Below are positions 60,614-64,000 of a stretch of 64,000 nt of DNA, in pieces. The stretch comes from Prevotellaceae bacterium HUN156 (GTDB lineage Bacteria; Bacteroidota; Bacteroidia; Bacteroidales; Bacteroidaceae). Numbering within the stretch: position 1 is the stretch's first letter; each line of letters starts with the position of its first letter. The position numbers were made by a program, and so were the translations under genes. The notes below the pieces were generated by a model that was not told the origin of the DNA, ran no database searches, and was given only the letters and a program-made list of their open reading frames with translations. Location of the stretch: contig FPIT01000007.1 in NCBI GenBank assembly GCA_900119285.1, forward strand, positions 1 through 64,000, read 5' to 3'.

Positions 60614-60680
60614 ATAGTTTGACGGCATTATTCAATGAGTTTGACGGCACTTTTCTCCTCGAATAATGCCGTCAAACTAT
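60614..60680. repeat. Perfect 20-bp hairpin with third motif copy in the loop
   Basis: ATAGTTTGACGGCATTATTC (60614-60633) pairs fully with GAATAATGCCGTCAAACTAT (60661-60680). The 27-base loop contains another GTTTGACGGCA. Confidence 0.85.
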
Positions 60681-60786
60681 TTATGTATATTTCTTATGTT
60701 CATTGCCCGTGAAATATAAATCTTTGTTAAAGATTCGGAGGAATATCCATTTGGTAGATAAAATTGCCCGATTCGCGACAAGTAGA

Positions 60787-60818
60787 TTTGGAAGTATCAT
60801 TACAATTTTGTATATTTG
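60787..60818 (+). promoter_or_regulatory. Promoter of secreted protein gene at 60841
   Basis: TTTG at 60787-60790 and TATATTTG at 60811-60818 are 20 bases apart, 22 bases before the ATG. Confidence 0.75.
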
Positions 60819-60840
60819 CAGATGATATAACTAAAAAACT

Positions 60841-61638
60841 ATGAATTCTATTCTTAACATAACCATTAAAGAAACTGTATTGCGTAATAGCGCAATACTA
60901 CTTTTCTTCATTCTTGGATGCATGAACATCATGGCCCAAGATATCGATGAAGAATATGTTCCATTTGTAGAAGAAGGGAAAGTGTGGAATTGCTTGTCAC
61001 CCTTCGGTTTCCTTATTACTCCAGACGTAATATTTAAAATAAGTGGGGATACGCTGATTAATGAGAATAGTTACAAAAAAGTGTACTGTCAATTTGATAC
61101 GTATTATGAAGATGACGGACAACACTATTATTGCGCAGTTAGGGAAGAGGAATGTCGTGTATATATCATAGAATCTAATAAGAATATAGAAAAACTACTC
61201 TATGATTTCGGCAATCCACAAGAAGAACTGACATTATCATACGAGAATCGTGATTTCGTAAGATGTTCTGGATATCATCAGTATTATTATCCAGATAATC
61301 AATTTATCTTCCAAATTCATGGTCCAGGTAATGAGGATGATTTTGTTGGTGCTTGGCTTGAAGGAGCAGGTAATATCTACAGTAACCCATTTGGATTTGA
61401 AAAGGTAGATACTAATTCTTCATTCGGTGTTTATATCAGTGTTCATTCATGTATAAATAGCGCAGGAGAATACCTTTTTAATAAAAAATGGATTCCTCAA
61501 AAGCCAACAGACTCTATTATAGAAATCATTAAGGATTCAAATGATTCTCCTCTCTATGACCTCCAAGGTCGCCATCTATCTGAAAAGCCTGTCAAAGGTA
61601 TTTACATTCAGAATGGAAAGAAGATTGTAACACCCTAG
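60841..61638 (+). CDS. Secreted protein of unknown function with sorting tail
   Basis: The 265-residue protein has a signal peptide (about 1-33, ending NIMAQ). A mainly acidic, aromatic chain follows (YVPFVEEGKVWNCLSPFG; YDFGNPQEELTLSYENRDF) with no motif I recognise. The tail LYDLQGRHLSEKPVKGIYIQ is typical of Prevotella type IX-like C-terminal sorting signals. The DNA encoding the tail is nearly identical to that of the next gene, although the rest of the two proteins is unrelated. Base composition is more AT-rich than most of the window. Confidence 0.75.
   Translation: MNSILNITIKETVLRNSAILLFFILGCMNIMAQDIDEEYVPFVEEGKVWNCLSPFGFLITPDVIFKISGDTLINENSYKKVYCQFDTYYEDDGQHYYCAVREEECRVYIIESNKNIEKLLYDFGNPQEELTLSYENRDFVRCSGYHQYYYPDNQFIFQIHGPGNEDDFVGAWLEGAGNIYSNPFGFEKVDTNSSFGVYISVHSCINSAGEYLFNKKWIPQKPTDSIIEIIKDSNDSPLYDLQGRHLSEKPVKGIYIQNGKKIVTP
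61540..61632 (+). repeat. Sorting-tail DNA shared with 62672-62757
   Basis: From CTATGACCTCCAAGGTCGCC to the end of the reading frame, the two adjacent genes differ at only a few bases over about 75 bases. Their upstream parts show no similarity by eye. Confidence 0.85.
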
Positions 61639-61719
61639 GACTGTCCCTTCTGATTTACGTTCAACTGATTATTAATAACTTTTGTAAATACAACATTAAT
61701 ATTGAATATTTATGTGTAT

Positions 61720-62760
61720 ATGGCAACGAATGTAATTGTAAGCAAGAAACTAATCACATTTTGTCTATGTATTTTCTCGTTGATTTATGCAGACGCTCAG
61801 AATGTGACAATCAATGGAATAAGGTACTATCTGTATCCAGAAACGCACGAAACTGCTATAAACAATAGGAGTACGTGGGTTGGCGAATTAGAGATTCCAT
61901 CAGAAATAGAACACAATGGGGAGAAATACTTCGTTGTAGGTATGAAAAGTAATGCATTCGATGATTGTACCGAATTGACAAAAGTAAAAATACCCAAAAC
62001 GATAAACACCATCATACATCGTGTACTTACTGATGATCCAAATGTTTCAGGGCAGACATCTCCTGATGCCATGAATCCATTTTACAGATGCACGGCACTT
62101 GAATCAGTAGAAGTTGACGAAGACAATCCAATCATGAGTTCTGAAGGCGGCATTCTTTATAGTAAAGACAAAACACAGCTATACTGCTATCCTGCAGGTA
62201 TGCAACAGGAAGAATATGCAATCCCAGAGAATATAACATGGATTGGCTGTGGAGCAATTGCCGACAATCATTATATTTCTTCACTAATAATGCCCAATAG
62301 CGTAACATATTGTGGAAGTATCTGTGAAAATTGTGTGAATATAAAAAGCATCAAACTATCAGAGAATATCACCTATATCCCTGCATATTCTTTTGATAAG
62401 TGTGAGAGTCTAAAGGTTTTGGATATTCCTGAAAGTGTTCAAGACTTTGGCGAAAGTGTTTTCCGTTGGACTCATTTAGAAAAACTAGTAATAAGAGGCA
62501 CTTTTCCTAATGGCCTGCGAAAAGATACTTTTTATTTTATGGATGATGCCACTATACTCTATGTTCAACAGTCTGAAATCGAAAAATTCAAGAAGGTCTT
62601 TTCTGGTACGGTATTGCCCCTGGAGGAATATGTATCAAATATTAACCATATAACATCAAATCAGGCAACAAAAACAATCTATGACCTCCAAGGTCGCCGT
62701 CTATCTGAAAAGCCTGCCAAAGGTATTTACATTCAGAATGGAAAGAAGATTGTGAAGTAG
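61720..62760 (+). CDS. BspA-type leucine-rich-repeat surface protein
   Basis: From ATG 61720 (MATNVIVSKKLITFCLCIFS) the product has 346 residues. The frame runs upstream to a TTG at 61702 without benefit. After the signal peptide there is the BspA-type repeat pattern (KSNAFDDCTELTKVKIPKTI; LIMPNSVTYCGSICENCVNI; IPAYSFDKCESLKVLDIPES). It ends with IYDLQGRRLSEKPAKGIYIQ, a sorting tail. Such proteins are secreted and cell-attached and may bind host proteins or other bacteria. The repeats are of the 22-24-residue type. Confidence 0.82.
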   Translation: MATNVIVSKKLITFCLCIFSLIYADAQNVTINGIRYYLYPETHETAINNRSTWVGELEIPSEIEHNGEKYFVVGMKSNAFDDCTELTKVKIPKTINTIIHRVLTDDPNVSGQTSPDAMNPFYRCTALESVEVDEDNPIMSSEGGILYSKDKTQLYCYPAGMQQEEYAIPENITWIGCGAIADNHYISSLIMPNSVTYCGSICENCVNIKSIKLSENITYIPAYSFDKCESLKVLDIPESVQDFGESVFRWTHLEKLVIRGTFPNGLRKDTFYFMDDATILYVQQSEIEKFKKVFSGTVLPLEEYVSNINHITSNQATKTIYDLQGRRLSEKPAKGIYIQNGKKIVK

Positions 62761-62828
62761 AAAGAAGGCTTCCCAATGGGAAAGGGAATCGGGACATATC
62801 TATGATTTCCCCAGCAATTTCTGAGTAT

Positions 62829-63149
62829 TCATAAAGAATAGTGGAAATGCTTTCGTTTCTCCAGATAGTGCAAATCCTTTTCGTGGCGGTATGCCTCCTG
62901 CTCAAAGCGAATGTGGTAATAGGCTTTTAATAAGTCGCGATATTTGAGATAATAGAAGAGCCACTCAAGGCCATACCAGAGGAAGAAAGGAATATAGAGC
63001 AACTCACGCTGTTGGGCAGCATGGATGCTTTCATGATTAAGTTCTATAGCGCTTAATGGTTTTATGGTAAAGATAAAACCAAATAGGCAGATAGCAAAAA
63101 AGCCTCTGCCTATTGGAAGTCGCTTTATCAGAAAGACCTTTGCGCTCAT
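62829..63149 (-). CDS. Small membrane protein with HExxH motif
   Basis: The 106-residue protein has two hydrophobic segments (about 15-32, FFAICLFGFIFTIKPL; and about 52-66, LYIPFFLWYGLEWLFYY). LNHESIHAAQQREL (about 37-50) contains a full HExxH zinc-binding motif, and a later FEQEAYRHE (about 83-91) could supply the third ligand. Small Bacteroidales proteins of this kind are unnamed as far as I know. A membrane metallopeptidase of minimal size is possible but unproven. It starts 17 bases after the CotH-like stop and is probably co-transcribed. Confidence 0.65.
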   Translation of the reverse strand: MSAKVFLIKRLPIGRGFFAICLFGFIFTIKPLSAIELNHESIHAAQQRELLYIPFFLWYGLEWLFYYLKYRDLLKAYYHIRFEQEAYRHEKDLHYLEKRKHFHYSL

Positions 63150-63166
63150 AGTCTATAAGATTGTCC

Positions 63167-64000
63167 TTACCTGACAACAATTTTCTTGGCAGCCTGTCCC
63201 TGACGAACAATATAGACACCAGGCTTCAGGCTGTTCATATCATGTCCACACAGCTGACCAGAGAAAGAATAAACCTCGTAGGGTTGCGCAAAATCGACAG
63301 TAACAGTAGCGATTGCGCTTGGGACATAAGTATAGCCTAACTTTTTGTCCATCCACGCAAGGCGTTCTTTGATATAACGTCTCACATTCTCTACTTCAGC
63401 CTTATAGCTTCCCCACAGCTTGGGATTCTGATGGACATATTGATTCATGATATTCCAGCGCTTAAAGTTCAGCTTCTGCGACTGGTCCAAATAGGTTTCC
63501 ATATCATCAATCCACGCCACAAGATTCTCTTCTGTGAGTCCTGTATGACGAGCCTCATCCCAGATTTCTACCATCTGCTGACGAGCAGCAGCATTATTGA
63601 CTACTATATTATCGACAAAAGACTTCATATTACCAGCACAACTACCTTTCGTTCTATACACATAGTCACGAAGAGAGTTGAGGGGATAGGTGCGATTGTC
63701 ATTATCGAAAGCCAAGTCAAAGTCCCATACTGGTCCAGTGTACATAAGGTCTTCGCCACGCTGCTTATACATATAGACACTCCAATAGGTATCTGTATTA
63801 CCAGAGAGTTCACCAACAAGGAAATGTCTCAAGAAAGTATTCGTATCAAGATAAGTCTGCCAATTATTCTCCATCTTATTGAAGAAGGTCTTGATATAAT
63901 TCTTCTGCTGGGCTGTGATGTCATCCTCATCAGGCGATTTGATAGTTACGGGATTGCCTTTGTTGGAATTAAACCACGACTTTTCCTGATTAGCGTAAGC
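63167..64000 (-). CDS. CotH-like kinase family protein, 3' part, with sorting tail
   Basis: The frame is open to the edge of the window, so the start is missing and about 277 codons are visible. The segments KSPDEDDITAQQKNYIKTF, NNWQTYLDTNTFLRHFLVGE, SVYMYKQRGEDLMYTGPVWD and FDLAFDNDNRT match the CotH family, where the final D-F-D-L-A-F is part of the kinase-like catalytic site. The C-terminal VYSFSGQLCGHD...KPGVYIVRQGQAAKKIVVR is a sorting tail. The product would be secreted. CotH proteins phosphorylate spore-coat proteins in Bacillus; the Bacteroidota role is unknown. Confidence 0.82.
   Translation of the reverse strand, partial: AYANQEKSWFNSNKGNPVTIKSPDEDDITAQQKNYIKTFFNKMENNWQTYLDTNTFLRHFLVGELSGNTDTYWSVYMYKQRGEDLMYTGPVWDFDLAFDNDNRTYPLNSLRDYVYRTKGSCAGNMKSFVDNIVVNNAAARQQMVEIWDEARHTGLTEENLVAWIDDMETYLDQSQKLNFKRWNIMNQYVHQNPKLWGSYKAEVENVRRYIKERLAWMDKKLGYTYVPSAIATVTVDFAQPYEVYSFSGQLCGHDMNSLKPGVYIVRQGQAAKKIVVR

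Larger units (their letters stand above)
59940..60785. other. Gene-free stretch rich in inverted and direct repeats
   Basis: No credible gene lies here. It contains, in order: a hairpin of ATGTTAATAGTT arms (60042-60069); a 9-base GAAAAAGAC tandem array (about 60092-60135); a second ATGTTAATAGTT hairpin (60228-60255); a half-copy at about 60294; ACAGCTATCTC/GAGATAGCTGT (60387-60414); two CAATAGTTATTGTATTG copies (60448, 60470) nested inside GCCACTTT/AAAGTGGC; GCAGCCTA/TAGGCTGC (60526-60600); and a 20-bp hairpin at 60614-60680. It may encode a structured RNA or be the trace of a small mobile element. Confidence 0.6.

Overview
The window looks like a chromosomal segment of a Bacteroidales bacterium, most likely Prevotella or a close relative. 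The reasons are: many promoters of the Bacteroidota type (TAnnTTTG at -7 with TTTG about 20 bases upstream); weak or absent Shine-Dalgarno sequences; Bacteroidota-specific proteins (GldE, two 'smalltalk' micro-proteins, DUF4348-like and DUF6660-like proteins, TonB-dependent receptors, the NspC polyamine enzyme); and secreted proteins ending in a type IX secretion-like tail with an IYDLQGRRLSEKP-type core. Species cannot be fixed from sequence alone. No rRNA, CRISPR array, transposase or phage gene was seen.

Layout. 1-7.6 kb: the end of an HU-like gene, a smalltalk gene with an unusual hairpin leader, MsrC, an NhaC-type antiporter, a conserved protein, a GH25 lysozyme, a clostripain-like lipoprotein, then gldE and ssb. 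7.8-14.8 kb: an unknown protein, four tRNA genes (Gly, Leu, Leu, Gly), a patatin, two peptidases, an MBL hydrolase and a GHL10 glycosidase. 14.8-19.7 kb: HAD phosphatase, metH, smpB, a DMP19-like protein and an Lrp regulator, all on the minus strand. 19.9-25.4 kb: metY, a LuxR-type regulator, a DUF6660-like protein, a TonB receptor and cysK. Promoters of metY, the regulator and cysK share an extended -33 element. 25.6-27 kb: an ATP-grasp-like gene and tandem promoter-bearing repeats.

27.0-38.1 kb is the most unusual part. It is a tightly coupled six-gene operon: a receiver-PP2C phosphatase, a membrane coiled-coil/beta-propeller protein, a periplasmic-propeller histidine kinase with a degenerate H-box, a soluble histidine kinase with an intact H-box, a TonB receptor with an N-terminal helical repeat, and a one-module nonribosomal peptide synthetase (adenylation, carrier, thioesterase with a Cys nucleophile). 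I propose it senses, makes or takes up a small amino-acid-derived molecule; I recognise no described system with this composition.

38.2-45.1 kb: an AAA ATPase, the second smalltalk module, YjbQ, a PAP2/outer-membrane barrel fusion and two secreted repeat proteins. 45.3-48.4 kb: pflB-pflA. 48.3-51.0 kb: an MBL hydrolase, murB and a DUF4348-like lipoprotein. 51.1-56.5 kb: a housekeeping operon pheS, thiE-like, prs, tlpA-like, patatin, trmD. 56.6-59.8 kb: nspC and thrS. 59.9-60.8 kb is a gene-free stretch full of hairpins. 60.8-64 kb: two secreted proteins with near-identical DNA for their sorting tails, a small HExxH membrane protein and a partial CotH-like protein.

Several families of short dispersed repeats fill the intergenic spaces. 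One carries promoters, one lies just after stop codons, one supplies start codons, and the last also sits in frame inside nspC. All family assignments come from reading motifs by eye, without a database search.
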